Origin: Frisingicoccus sp009929615 | GTDB taxonomy: Bacteria > Bacillota > Clostridia > Lachnospirales > Lachnospiraceae | Direction of reading: 5' to 3' | Assembly (NCBI GenBank): GCA_028692275.1 | Contig: JAQUXR010000023.1 | Coordinates: 1-41,562 of the forward strand | Length of the DNA: 41,562 bases | Part shown: positions 26,212 to 34,559 of the stretch, piece after piece | Position numbering within the stretch: the first letter of the stretch is position 1 | Layout: every line of letters starts with the position of its first letter | The notes under the pieces: generated by a model | What the model was told of the DNA's origin: nothing | The model's input: only the letters and a program-made list of their open reading frames with translations | Database searches by the model: none | Position numbers and translations under genes: made by a program

Positions 26212-26243
26212 TGCTGCAGGGCGATAAACCTTGCAGCATTTTT
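26212..26243 (+). terminator. Terminator after the serine acetyltransferase gene
   Basis: TGCTGCA-GG pairs with CC-T-TGCAGCA around a short loop, followed by TTTTT. It lies within the 5' extension of the next open frame, which supports the later start at 26308. Confidence 0.7.
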
Positions 26244-26259
26244 ATGGCATAAAGAGTTA

Positions 26260-26288
26260 TTGACATATGCCAATAATGATGGTAGGAT
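26260..26288 (+). promoter_or_regulatory. Promoter of the DUF134-NifX gene
   Basis: TTGACA (26260-26265), 17 bases, TAGGAT (26283-26288). Confidence 0.55.
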
Positions 26289-26307
26289 AGAAAAAAAGAG
26301 AGGAGAG

Positions 26308-27057
26308 ATGCCTGTGGGAAGACCGGTTAAATGTCGAAGGGTGTGCAGAATGCCCGGATGCCGCGAATTTTATGGTGGCAATGATGTAGAGAATGGGATT
26401 CTGCTTACAGTAGAAGAGTATGAAACACTACGTCTTATCGATTATATGGGTATGTCTCAGGAAGAATGTGCCCGGCAGATGAATGGTTCCAGGGCAACAA
26501 TACAGGCTTTGTACACAGAAGCACGTCGCAAAACGGCACGTTTTCTTGTGGAAGGCTCGACTCTTCGTATAGAGGGTGGGAATTACAGATTGTGCCAGTC
26601 CGGATGCAGGAAAAGCGCAGATGAATTTTGTCATTCGAAACCTTGTGAAAAGAAAGGGGAAAATAAAATGAAAGTAGCAGTAACGTATGAAAATGGACAG
26701 GTATTTCAGCATTTTGGACATACAGAACAGTTCAAGATTTATGAAATTGAAGATGGAAAAGTTATTTCCAGTGAGATTGTAGATACAAATGGTCAGGGCC
26801 ATGGTGCTCTGGGCGGTTTTCTTGAAAATCAGGGCGTCAGTGTCTTGATTTGCGGAGGCATCGGCGGGGGCGCAAGGAATGCCCTGGCGGCTGCAGGAAT
26901 CCAGCTGTTTGGCGGTGCCTGTGGAGATGCAGATGCTCAGGTGGCATCTTATATTAAAGGCAATCTGGTTTATGACCCGGATGTTGAGTGCCAGCATCAT
27001 GGTGAGGGACACGGAGAGGGCCATAATTGTGGTGGCGAACATCATAAATGTCATTAG
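26308..27057 (+). CDS. DUF134 DNA-binding domain fused to a NifX/NafY-type domain, with a His/Cys-rich tail
   Basis: 249 residues. Residues 1-105 are a DUF134 (UPF0251) domain: GRPVKCRRVCRMP, then a helix-turn-helix with MSQEECARQMNGSRATIQ. From Met121 (MKVAVTYENGQVFQHFGH) a dinitrogenase iron-molybdenum cofactor-type domain runs to about 225, and the last 20 residues are His, Gly and Cys rich, likely a metal site. Start at 26308 follows AGAGGAGAG; the upstream extension overlaps a terminator. AAAGGGGAAAATAAA precedes the codon for Met121, so the second domain may also be made on its own. In other genomes the two parts often occur as separate genes. Role unknown; metal cluster sensing is possible. 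Confidence 0.83.
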   Translation: MPVGRPVKCRRVCRMPGCREFYGGNDVENGILLTVEEYETLRLIDYMGMSQEECARQMNGSRATIQALYTEARRKTARFLVEGSTLRIEGGNYRLCQSGCRKSADEFCHSKPCEKKGENKMKVAVTYENGQVFQHFGHTEQFKIYEIEDGKVISSEIVDTNGQGHGALGGFLENQGVSVLICGGIGGGARNALAAAGIQLFGGACGDADAQVASYIKGNLVYDPDVECQHHGEGHGEGHNCGGEHHKCH

Positions 27058-27065
27058 GATAATAG

Positions 27066-27121
27066 AAAACTGCTGTTTGCGGAAAGCTGTAAAAAGACTT
27101 TCTGCAAACAGCAGTTTTTTT
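27066..27121 (+). terminator. Terminator after the DUF134-NifX gene
   Basis: AAAACTGCTGTTTGC (27066-27080) pairs perfectly with GCAAACAGCAGTTTT (27104-27118), with an inner GAAAG/CTTTC, then more T. It also abuts the end of the convergent radical SAM gene. Confidence 0.85.
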
Positions 27122-27992
27122 ATAATTGCCGGAAAGTATCCGGACGGAATGTTCGGTTTGCTACAGCACTTTCAATCTGTGCCAATAGAGCTGGAATATC
27201 CCGGTTAAAGGTGCCTCCAAGAGGAATGTAGTTGGATGCGTGATTTGCACGGAATACGGTACCTTCGCTATCGATATTCTGAAGGAAAAGGGTCATCTCC
27301 TTAAAGATGGCATCCGGACCTTCCAGTGGATGGAATTGTCCCGCTTTCCACTGCTCGTGAAGCGGTGTGCCGGGCTCAATCAGAAGGGTCAGCAAACTTG
27401 CAAATTCCGGTTTGATAGCTGAGATAACCTTTGCGGATTCAATGGCATGTTCTTCCAGATTCTCAATGCCTCCGAGACCGGAAATCAGTGTAATAGAGGA
27501 TTTAAGCCCAGCGGCTTTCAGCTTCTGACCGGCCGTGATGATTTCGGCCTGAGTAGCATTCTTCTTAACCGCTTTTAAAACCGTATCCGAACCGGATTCT
27601 GCTCCCATGTAAACCATATCCAGGCCGGCATCATGAAGGGTTTTTAATTCTTCCGGGGTTTTAGCAAGAATATCCTTTGGCGCACCGTAAGCGGTAATGC
27701 GTTTTACAGTAGGTAAAATCTGGTGAATCCGGTCAATAATATAGAGTAAATCCCGTGTTTTTACAATTAAAGCATCTCCATCAGCCAGAAATACACGTTC
27801 AATGTCAAACATATAATACTGTTTGGCTGTTTTCATATCTTCGACCACTTCTTCTAAATCACGGATGCGGAATTTTTTATCTTTATACATATTACAGAAA
27901 GTACATTCGTTTCGAGCGCATCCGATAGTCAGCTGGAGAATCAGGCTGCGGGCTTCACTTGGGGGACGGTAAACAATTCCCTCGTATCGCAT
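27120..27992 (-). CDS. Radical SAM protein (Elp3-like fold), function unknown
   Basis: 290 residues. The cluster motif is C25-x4-C30-x2-C33 (CARNECTFC) rather than the usual C-x3-C-x2-C. MGAESGSD and SGLGG are radical SAM core segments. Related proteins are common in clostridia and lack a known substrate. CGAAAGGAG precedes the ATG. It is divergent from a second radical SAM gene, with an inverted repeat between them. Confidence 0.8.
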   Translation of the reverse strand: MRYEGIVYRPPSEARSLILQLTIGCARNECTFCNMYKDKKFRIRDLEEVVEDMKTAKQYYMFDIERVFLADGDALIVKTRDLLYIIDRIHQILPTVKRITAYGAPKDILAKTPEELKTLHDAGLDMVYMGAESGSDTVLKAVKKNATQAEIITAGQKLKAAGLKSSITLISGLGGIENLEEHAIESAKVISAIKPEFASLLTLLIEPGTPLHEQWKAGQFHPLEGPDAIFKEMTLFLQNIDSEGTVFRANHASNYIPLGGTFNRDIPALLAQIESAVANRTFRPDTFRQL

Positions 27993-28009
27993 AATATAAA
28001 CTCCTTTCG

Positions 28010-28103
28010 GAACTATTTGAAATAGTTCGCATGCTAGTTATTTTTCGTAATAGTATATCATACTTTCTTTGGTTTGACTATTGACTATTTAAAAGATTAT
28101 AGT
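28010..28103. promoter_or_regulatory. Divergent promoters and inverted repeat between two radical SAM genes
   Basis: GAACTATT (28010-28017), TGA, AATAGTTC (28021-28028) is a perfect inverted repeat in the leader of the minus gene. A minus -10 TATACT (28057-28052) follows TAGTCA at 17 bases. On the plus strand, TTGACT (28074-28079) precedes TTATAG (28097-28102) by 17 bases. The repeat could be an operator. Confidence 0.45.
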
Positions 28104-28135
28104 AAAGTGTACATAAAGGATTTTGAGGAGAAATA

Positions 28136-29902
28136 ATGAAAATACTATTAGTTGCAGTAAATGCAAAATATATACATTCGAATCTGGCAGTTTATAGTTT
28201 AAAAGCCAATTGTGGCAAGTGGGAATCCCAGGTTGAGCTGATGGAGTATTCCATTAATCAGTATCCGGAAGATATTCTGCAGAGCTTGTATAAAAAACAG
28301 GCAGATATCGTCTGTTTTTCCTGCTATATATGGAACATTCAGATGATTGAACAGGTGGCAGAGTGGCTGAAGATGGTAGCTCCGGGAATACAGATATGGC
28401 TGGGTGGACCGGAAGTATCCTTTGATGTTAAAGAACGGCTTGAAAAGTGGTCCTTTGTTGATGGCATCATGTATGGTGAAGGTGAGAGCACTTTCGGGGA
28501 TTTGATGGCCTGTTGGAACAACACTATGGATGCCGAAGCCATTGATGGAATCGGTCATAGACATTCTGATGGAACAGTGGATATTCACCCGCCCAGAGAC
28601 TTTGTAGATATGAGCCTTTTAAACTTTGTCTATACACGTCCGGAAGATTTTGAGAATAAAATTATTTATTATGAGACGAGCCGGGGCTGTCCTTTCCAGT
28701 GCAGTTATTGCCTGTCATCGGTAGAAAAACAGGTTCGGTTCAGAGATACAGAACTGGTGAAGGAAGAACTGCAGCAGTTTATCGACTGGGGAATTCCACA
28801 GGTGAAATTTGTGGATAGGACTTTTAACTGCCGCAGAGAACATTCGATGGAGATTCTCCATTATATTAAAGAACACGACCGGGGAAAAACAAATTTTCAT
28901 TTTGAGATTACAGCAGATTTGCTGACAGAGGAAGAACTCGTATTTATGGCCGGGCTTCGTCCCGGTCTTATTCAATTGGAAATCGGTGTACAATCCACCA
29001 ATCCGGAAACGCTGAAGGCCATAAGACGCCATGTTTCTTTTGAAAAGTTGTCAGAAATTGTCCGGAGAATCCATCAGAGCAAAAATATTCATCAGCACCT
29101 GGACTTAATTGCAGGCTTACCCTTTGAAGGTCTGGAACGGTTTAAGCAGTCCTTTAATGATGTCTATGCTTTGAAGCCGGAGCAGTTTCAGCTTGGATTT
29201 TTAAAAGTTTTAAAGGGTTCTTATATGAGAGAAATGGCTGAGGAATATGGCTTGATTTATCGGCCGGAGCCGCCCTATGAGGTTTTGGCAACAAACTGGC
29301 TTTCTTATGAAGATATATTGGCCTTAAAAGCGGTGGAAGATATGGTAGAGGTTTATTATAACAGCCGCCAGTTTGAGAATAGTCTTGAGTGGCTGGAGAA
29401 GTACTTTTCATCTGCTTTTGATATGTATGAAGCATTGGCAGATTATTATGAAAAAGAAGGGCTGAAAGAAATCAGTCATTCGAGAATGAGCCGTTATAAG
29501 ATATTTCTTGATTTTGCCGGTCAATATTTAAATCAGGAAAATCAAAGCGTTTTCCGACAGCTTTTAACCTATGATTTATATCTGAGAGAAAATGTGAAAA
29601 GCCGTCCGGAATGGGCAGCCAGTCAGGATATGTATAAATCGGCCTATGTGGAATTCTTCAGAAAAGATGAGAGCCGGGGAAAATATTTTGAAGGCTATGA
29701 AGCGTATACAACAAAGCAAATACAGAGAATGACCCATGTGGAGCATTTTAATGTGGACATTCCAGCGATAATCAGGGGAGAAGCAGGAAGTAGAAAATCT
29801 GTCTATCTGTGGTTTGATTATCTGCATAGAGACCCACTGACCTGGCGAAGCCAGACGATAGAGGTGACAATAGATGAAATTGACGAAGAAAGAGAGAGTT
29901 AA
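28136..29902 (+). CDS. B12-binding-domain radical SAM protein (DUF4080 type)
   Basis: 588 residues. The N-terminal 1-140 look like a cobalamin-binding fold (MKILLVAVNAKYIHSN, WLGGPEVSF, GEGESTF). The radical SAM core starts with C185-x3-C189-x2-C192 (CPFQCSYC) and includes QLEIGVQSTNPETLKAIRR. The C-terminal 200 residues fit the DUF4080 pattern I recall. The substrate is unknown; methylation or a rearrangement is possible. GAGGAGAAATA precedes the ATG. Its end overlaps nth by 29 bases. Confidence 0.82.
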   Translation: MKILLVAVNAKYIHSNLAVYSLKANCGKWESQVELMEYSINQYPEDILQSLYKKQADIVCFSCYIWNIQMIEQVAEWLKMVAPGIQIWLGGPEVSFDVKERLEKWSFVDGIMYGEGESTFGDLMACWNNTMDAEAIDGIGHRHSDGTVDIHPPRDFVDMSLLNFVYTRPEDFENKIIYYETSRGCPFQCSYCLSSVEKQVRFRDTELVKEELQQFIDWGIPQVKFVDRTFNCRREHSMEILHYIKEHDRGKTNFHFEITADLLTEEELVFMAGLRPGLIQLEIGVQSTNPETLKAIRRHVSFEKLSEIVRRIHQSKNIHQHLDLIAGLPFEGLERFKQSFNDVYALKPEQFQLGFLKVLKGSYMREMAEEYGLIYRPEPPYEVLATNWLSYEDILALKAVEDMVEVYYNSRQFENSLEWLEKYFSSAFDMYEALADYYEKEGLKEISHSRMSRYKIFLDFAGQYLNQENQSVFRQLLTYDLYLRENVKSRPEWAASQDMYKSAYVEFFRKDESRGKYFEGYEAYTTKQIQRMTHVEHFNVDIPAIIRGEAGSRKSVYLWFDYLHRDPLTWRSQTIEVTIDEIDEERES

Positions 29903-30515
29903 AAAGATACTGGAACTGTTGGATGAACATTATGGCACAGAAATGATTTGTTATCTGAACCATGAAAATCCCTGGCAGCTGCTGGTTGCAGTTATTTTAA
30001 GTGCGCAATGCACGGATGCCCGGGTAAACATTGTAACGGGTCCACTTTTTGAAAGATATCCGGATGCCCAGGCACTGGCGGAAGCAGATGTGGCAGAAGT
30101 TGAAGAATATATCCATTCTGTTGGATTTTATAAGAATAAAGCAAGAAATATCATTCTGAGTTCAAGAAAGATTGTTCAGGAGTATGGTGGTGAGGTGCCG
30201 TCGGATTTAGAGGCCCTGACATCATTAGCGGGTGTTGGGCGTAAGACAGCAAATGTCATTCGTGGAAACATTTATAATGAGCCAAGTATCGTTGTAGATA
30301 CCCATGTGAAACGTATTTCGAACAAGTTGGGATTCACGAAGGAAACGGAGCCGGAGAAGGTGGAATATGCCCTGATGAAGGTGCTTCCGAAGGACCATTG
30401 GATTATGTATAATATTCAGATTATCACATTGGGACGTCAGATATGCATAGCACGCCGGCCAAAGTGTGAGGAGTGTTTTTTAAGAGAGTACTGTCCTTCC
30501 AGTGAGGTGAAATAA
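29874..30515 (+). CDS. nth: Endonuclease III
   Basis: 213 residues. The helix-hairpin-helix LAGVGRKTANVI contains the catalytic Lys124; the catalytic Asp142 is in VVDTHVKR. A [4Fe-4S] site is formed by C191-x6-C198-x2-C201-x5-C207. It cuts DNA at oxidised pyrimidines and abasic sites. The ATG lies inside the end of the DUF4080 gene, with GAGGTGAC upstream, and the stop overlaps the next ATG (TAATG), so the genes are translationally coupled. Confidence 0.95.
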   Translation: MKLTKKERVKKILELLDEHYGTEMICYLNHENPWQLLVAVILSAQCTDARVNIVTGPLFERYPDAQALAEADVAEVEEYIHSVGFYKNKARNIILSSRKIVQEYGGEVPSDLEALTSLAGVGRKTANVIRGNIYNEPSIVVDTHVKRISNKLGFTKETEPEKVEYALMKVLPKDHWIMYNIQIITLGRQICIARRPKCEECFLREYCPSSEVK

Positions 30516-31240
30516 TGGTAACCTCATATGTGTGTTTTGACCTGGAAACGACAGGCCTTTCGCCGGAAAAGGACGAAATTATTGAAATAGGTGCTGTTAA
30601 GGTTGTGGAAGGTAAGGTTGTCGGACGTTTTTCCAGATTTATAAAACCGGATGAACCCATATCATCACTGGTGGAAGGGCTAACCGGAATCAGTAATGCA
30701 ATGGTAGCGGATGCAGGTCCGACAGACCGGATAATTTATGATTTCCTTGAGTTTTGTGAGGAATATCCGGTGATAGGGCATAATCTGATGTTTGATTATC
30801 GTTTTACTTGGCGATATGCGAAAAAATATTATATGGATTTTAATAAAGAAGGGCTGGATACGCTGAAAATAGCCAGAACTGTGTTGGCGGACCTTCCTTC
30901 AAAAAGTCTGGGGAATCTGTGTGAATACTATGGGATTGTCAATGCATCAGCCCATCGGGCGTACCATGATGCCTTGGCAACAGCCAAGCTTTATCAGACA
31001 TTAAAACACTATTTTTCAGAGGAATATGCAGAGCTTTTTGAGGCTGCCCCGTTGCAGTGGCGGCAGAAAAAAGTACAACCTGCTACAAAACGTCAGAAAG
31101 AATACTTGATGGAATTGAGAAAATATCATAAAATAGAGATTAACAGCAATTTGGAAACATTGACGCGAAGTGAAGCTTCACGCCTTATTGATAAAATAAT
31201 GCTTCAATATGGACGGATGGAATACAGACGCCGCCGATAG
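30515..31240 (+). CDS. DEDDh 3'-5' exonuclease (DnaQ/epsilon-like)
   Basis: 241 residues. Motifs are FDLETTGL (Exo I), GHNLMFDYRF (Exo II) and HRAYHDALATAKL (Exo III, DEDDh His). The last 60 residues (ATKRQKEYLMELRKYHK on) are a small basic domain that may bind nucleic acid. It shares a base with the nth stop codon. Family role is proofreading or repair trimming; the partner polymerase is unknown. Confidence 0.87.
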   Translation: MVTSYVCFDLETTGLSPEKDEIIEIGAVKVVEGKVVGRFSRFIKPDEPISSLVEGLTGISNAMVADAGPTDRIIYDFLEFCEEYPVIGHNLMFDYRFTWRYAKKYYMDFNKEGLDTLKIARTVLADLPSKSLGNLCEYYGIVNASAHRAYHDALATAKLYQTLKHYFSEEYAELFEAAPLQWRQKKVQPATKRQKEYLMELRKYHKIEINSNLETLTRSEASRLIDKIMLQYGRMEYRRRR

Positions 31241-31273
31241 AAGACGTTCTGGTAGAAAATAGGAGTGGTATAG

Positions 31274-31366
31274 ATGAATTATAAAACTAAGAAATTGATT
31301 TCAAGAATTATTATTATCGTTCTTGTCGTAGCTATGATTGCTGGCATTGTTGTTTCATTTTTATAA
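31274..31366 (+). CDS. 30-residue single-pass membrane microprotein
   Basis: ATG at 31274 to TAA at 31364-31366 encodes 30 residues: a basic start (MNYKTKK) and one hydrophobic helix of about 20 (from ISRIIIIVLVV on). AGGAGTGG lies before the ATG, and the next gene's GGAG overlaps its stop region. The architecture recalls small DUF4044 or Prli42-like Firmicute proteins, of which Prli42 anchors a stress complex in Listeria; the likeness is in form only. Too short for most gene callers. Confidence 0.7.
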   Translation: MNYKTKKLISRIIIIVLVVAMIAGIVVSFL

Positions 31367-31378
31367 GGAGTTCTTAAA

Positions 31379-32377
31379 ATGAAAATTGGAAAAGTTCCCG
31401 AAAACGTTTTAAAACGGTCGGTGTTCAAACAGATAAAATTAAAAAGAGATGAAGTAATGATTCACCCGGGAGTAGGCGAAGACTGTGCAGCAGTTGCCTT
31501 AGAGCCGGATGAAGTTCTTGTGCTTTCAACCGACCCGATTACGGGAGCTGTTTCTGATATAGGGACACTGGCCATTCATGTGACGGCCAATGACCTGGCA
31601 TCCGCAGGGGCTGAACCGGTAGGCGTTCTTCTGACGATACTGTTGCCGCAGAGTGCGGAGGAGGCTGACTTGAAGTCTCTGATGAAAGAGATGGGAGCAG
31701 CCTGTGAGTCGTTAAATATCGAGATTATCGGAGGTCACACGGAGGTGACCGGGGTAGTGAATCAGCCAGTGGTAACGGTAACCGGTGTGGGAAAGGCGAA
31801 GAAAGCTGCTGTTGTTTCCACAAAGGGAGCACAGCCGGGCCAGGATATCGTGGTGACAAAGTGGATAGGTCTTGAGGGAACTTCGATTATTGCCGCCAGT
31901 AAGGAAAAGGAATTGAGAGAACGTTACAGCCAGGAGTTTATCGACCGGGCGAAAGGTTTTATTCAATATATTTCGGTTGTTAAAGAAGGTTTGGCAGCCA
32001 GAGATTTTGGGGTATCTGCGATGCACGATGTGACAGAAGGAGGCATCTTCGGTGCACTCTGGGAGGTTGCAGTCGCGGGAGGCGTGGGACTTTTGGTTGA
32101 TTTAAAAAAGGTTCCACTGAAACAGGAAACAGTAGAGATTTGCGAATTTTTTGATTTGAATCCCTATCAGCTCATTTCCAGCGGGTCAATGCTTATCGCC
32201 TGCGACAGAGGGCATGATTTGGTCAAGGAACTGGAAAAAATTGGCATTCACAGTGCTGTTGTAGGAAAATTTACGGATAATAATGATAAAGTTATTGTCT
32301 ATGATGAAGGAGAAACCCGCTATTTAGAACCACCGAAAACAGACGAGCTGTATAAGGTAGAATGTGTGGAGGAATAA
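31379..32377 (+). CDS. AIR synthase-related protein (HypE/PurM/SelD superfamily)
   Basis: 332 residues with the two halves typical of the superfamily: GVGEDCAAV and STDPITG, NDLASAGAEPVGVL, GGHTEVT in the first, and SAMHDVTEGGIFGALWEVA in the second. These are ATP-binding folds used by HypE, PurM and ThiL. It lacks the C-terminal PRIC/PxIC tail of HypE, so it is probably not hydrogenase HypE. The gene lies 12 bases after the microprotein and 3 bases before the Lrp gene. Substrate unknown. Confidence 0.8.
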   Translation: MKIGKVPENVLKRSVFKQIKLKRDEVMIHPGVGEDCAAVALEPDEVLVLSTDPITGAVSDIGTLAIHVTANDLASAGAEPVGVLLTILLPQSAEEADLKSLMKEMGAACESLNIEIIGGHTEVTGVVNQPVVTVTGVGKAKKAAVVSTKGAQPGQDIVVTKWIGLEGTSIIAASKEKELRERYSQEFIDRAKGFIQYISVVKEGLAARDFGVSAMHDVTEGGIFGALWEVAVAGGVGLLVDLKKVPLKQETVEICEFFDLNPYQLISSGSMLIACDRGHDLVKELEKIGIHSAVVGKFTDNNDKVIVYDEGETRYLEPPKTDELYKVECVEE

Positions 32378-32380
32378 AAG

Positions 32381-32872
32381 ATGAATGAGTTAAAAGAGAA
32401 AATCCTGACAATTATGGAGAAAAACAGCAAGGTCAGCATTGAAGACCTGGCCGTTCTTTTAGGGGATACAGAAACAAACGTATCCAGAGCCATCTATGAG
32501 ATGGAGCAGGATAAGATTATCTGCGGTTATCATACATTAATTAACTGGAATAAAACAAGCAACGAAAAGGTTATCGCTATGATTGAAGTTCGTGTAACAC
32601 CTCAGCGTGGACAGGGCTTTGATAAAATTGCTGAAAGAATCTATAATTTCAGCGAAGTAAACTCGGTATACCTGATTTCAGGGGGATTCGACTTAATGGT
32701 TATGCTTGAAGGAAAAACATTGCAGGAAGTAGCTATGTTTGTTTCAGATAAATTATCACCATTAGAATCCGTGCTTAGCACAGCAACACACTTTGTTTTG
32801 AAAAAATATAAAGAACATGGGACGATATTCGTTTCCCAGAGTCCACGTGAAAGGATGCTGATTACGCCTTGA
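32381..32872 (+). CDS. Lrp/AsnC family transcriptional regulator
   Basis: 163 residues. An N-terminal winged helix (KILTIMEKNSKVSIEDLAVLLGDTE and following) is joined to a ligand-binding RAM domain (VIAMIEVRVTP, VYLISGGFDLMVMLEG). The stop TGA overlaps the TTG start of the aminotransferase, a pairing common in Firmicutes. It probably senses an amino acid related to that enzyme. Inference from family and neighbour. Confidence 0.87.
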   Translation: MNELKEKILTIMEKNSKVSIEDLAVLLGDTETNVSRAIYEMEQDKIICGYHTLINWNKTSNEKVIAMIEVRVTPQRGQGFDKIAERIYNFSEVNSVYLISGGFDLMVMLEGKTLQEVAMFVSDKLSPLESVLSTATHFVLKKYKEHGTIFVSQSPRERMLITP

Positions 32873-34053
32873 GAAATCCATTAGCAAAACGGACCGTGGG
32901 CATAAGGCCTTCGGGCATACGAAAGTTTTTTGATATAGTTGCAGACATGAATGACCCGGAAGTTATCTCTCTGGGTGTAGGTGAGCCGGACTTTGATACG
33001 CCATGGCATATTCGAGAAGAGGGTATCTATTCTCTGGAGCGTGGACGGACTTTTTATACATCGAATTCCGGATTAAAAGAATTGAGAACAGAGATAAGTA
33101 AATACCTGGAACGAAAATGTCATGTACAGTATGATGCGGACCAGGAGATTATGATAACGGTTGGTGGTTCAGAAGCTATCGATATCGGACTCAGAGCTGT
33201 ATTGAATCCGGGGGAAGAAGTTATTATTCCTCAGCCAAGCTATGTTTCCTATGAACCATGTACCGTCCTGGCATATGGTGTTCCGGTCATTATTAACCTT
33301 CAGGAAAAAAATGAATTCCGGTTGACAAAGGAAGAACTTCTGGCGGCGATTACGCCAAAAACAAAGGTACTTATTCTGCCATTCCCGAATAATCCAACAG
33401 GGGCAGTCCTCAGACAGCAGGACTTAGAGGACATCGCAAAGGTTTGTATAGAAAAAGATATTCTTGTAATGACAGATGAAATTTACAGTGAGTTGACCTA
33501 TGGAGAAGCTCATCGGAGTATCGCTGCAATTCCGGGAATGAAAGAGCGGACCATACTAATCAATGGCTTTTCCAAAGCCTATGCTATGACAGGATGGCGT
33601 CTGGGCTATGCCTGTGCACCTCACAATATACTGGCACAGATGGTGAAGATTCACCAGTTTGCTATTATGTGTGCACCGACAACAAGTCAGTATGCAGCAG
33701 TAGATGCCTTGAAAAATGGTGACCGGGATGTGGAAGAGATGCGGACGGCCTATAATCAGCGTCGTCGTTTTCTGATACACACTTTCCGAAAGATGGGGCT
33801 GGAGTGCTTTGAGCCATTTGGGGCATTCTATGTATTCCCAAGCATTAAAGAGCTGGGAATGACCTCAGAAGAATTTGCTACAGAACTTTTAAAACGGGAG
33901 AAAGTAGCGGTTGTCCCAGGAACAGCCTTTGGAGACTGTGGGGAAGGATTCTTAAGAATATCCTATGCCTATTCTCTGGAAGAATTAAAGCAGGCAACAG
34001 ATAGAATCGCACGATTCGTTGAAGAAATTCGTAAAGAAAAAGGATTGGTTTAA
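32869..34053 (+). CDS. Class I/II PLP aminotransferase
   Basis: 394 residues, fold type I. The PLP lysine is Lys236 in NGFSKAYAMTGWRLGY; PNNPTGAV and TDEIYSELTY are further cofactor contacts, and the Arg that binds the carboxylate is in FLRISYA. The start is TTG, overlapping the Lrp stop codon by four bases. Substrate is not set by sequence; aspartate or aromatic amino acids are likely for this subgroup. Confidence 0.87.
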   Translation: MRNPLAKRTVGIRPSGIRKFFDIVADMNDPEVISLGVGEPDFDTPWHIREEGIYSLERGRTFYTSNSGLKELRTEISKYLERKCHVQYDADQEIMITVGGSEAIDIGLRAVLNPGEEVIIPQPSYVSYEPCTVLAYGVPVIINLQEKNEFRLTKEELLAAITPKTKVLILPFPNNPTGAVLRQQDLEDIAKVCIEKDILVMTDEIYSELTYGEAHRSIAAIPGMKERTILINGFSKAYAMTGWRLGYACAPHNILAQMVKIHQFAIMCAPTTSQYAAVDALKNGDRDVEEMRTAYNQRRRFLIHTFRKMGLECFEPFGAFYVFPSIKELGMTSEEFATELLKREKVAVVPGTAFGDCGEGFLRISYAYSLEELKQATDRIARFVEEIRKEKGLV

Positions 34054-34557
34054 TTGCTTAATATCGTACTATTAGAGCCGGAAATTCCGGCAAACACAGG
34101 AAATATCGGACGAACATGTGTGGCTACCGGAACAAGACTGCATCTTATAGAACCTTTAGGATTCAAGATTAATGAAAAGCAGCTTCGTCGGGCAGGAATG
34201 GATTACTGGAAAGACCTGGATGTGACGGTTTATGATAACTTTGATGACTTTCTGGAGAAGAATCCGGAGTGTCAGGGAAAGCTCTACATGGCCACAACAA
34301 AGGCAAAACATGTGTATTCCAACGTGAAGTTTGAAGAAGACGCCTATATTATGTTCGGGAAGGAAAGTGCGGGAATTCCGGAAGAGATTCTGGTAGAATA
34401 TGAAGAATTCTGTCTGCGCATACCGATGCTTGAACATATACGTTCTCTGAATCTGTCAAATTCAGTTGCCGTAGTGCTGTATGAAGCACTGAGGCAGCAG
34501 GCGTTTCGTCAGATGCAGATGGAGGGAGAACTTCATCGGCTGCACTGGAAAGAATAG
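34054..34557 (+). CDS. trmL: tRNA (cytidine/uridine(34)-2'-O)-methyltransferase
   Basis: 167 residues, a complete SPOUT (trefoil-knot) enzyme: LLEPEIPANTGNIGRTC at the start, FGKESAGIPEEIL in the middle and IPMLEHIRSLNLSNSVAVVLYEAL at the knot. It methylates the wobble ribose of leucine tRNAs. Start is TTG directly after the aminotransferase stop, with AAAGGATTGG upstream. No plus-strand terminator is seen at once after it. Confidence 0.92.
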   Translation: MLNIVLLEPEIPANTGNIGRTCVATGTRLHLIEPLGFKINEKQLRRAGMDYWKDLDVTVYDNFDDFLEKNPECQGKLYMATTKAKHVYSNVKFEEDAYIMFGKESAGIPEEILVEYEEFCLRIPMLEHIRSLNLSNSVAVVLYEALRQQAFRQMQMEGELHRLHWKE

Positions 34558-34559
34558 TC

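Noticed and set aside
26428..27054. Minus-strand open frame of 208 codons
   Set aside because: Antisense shadow of the DUF134-NifX gene; composition is not protein-like.
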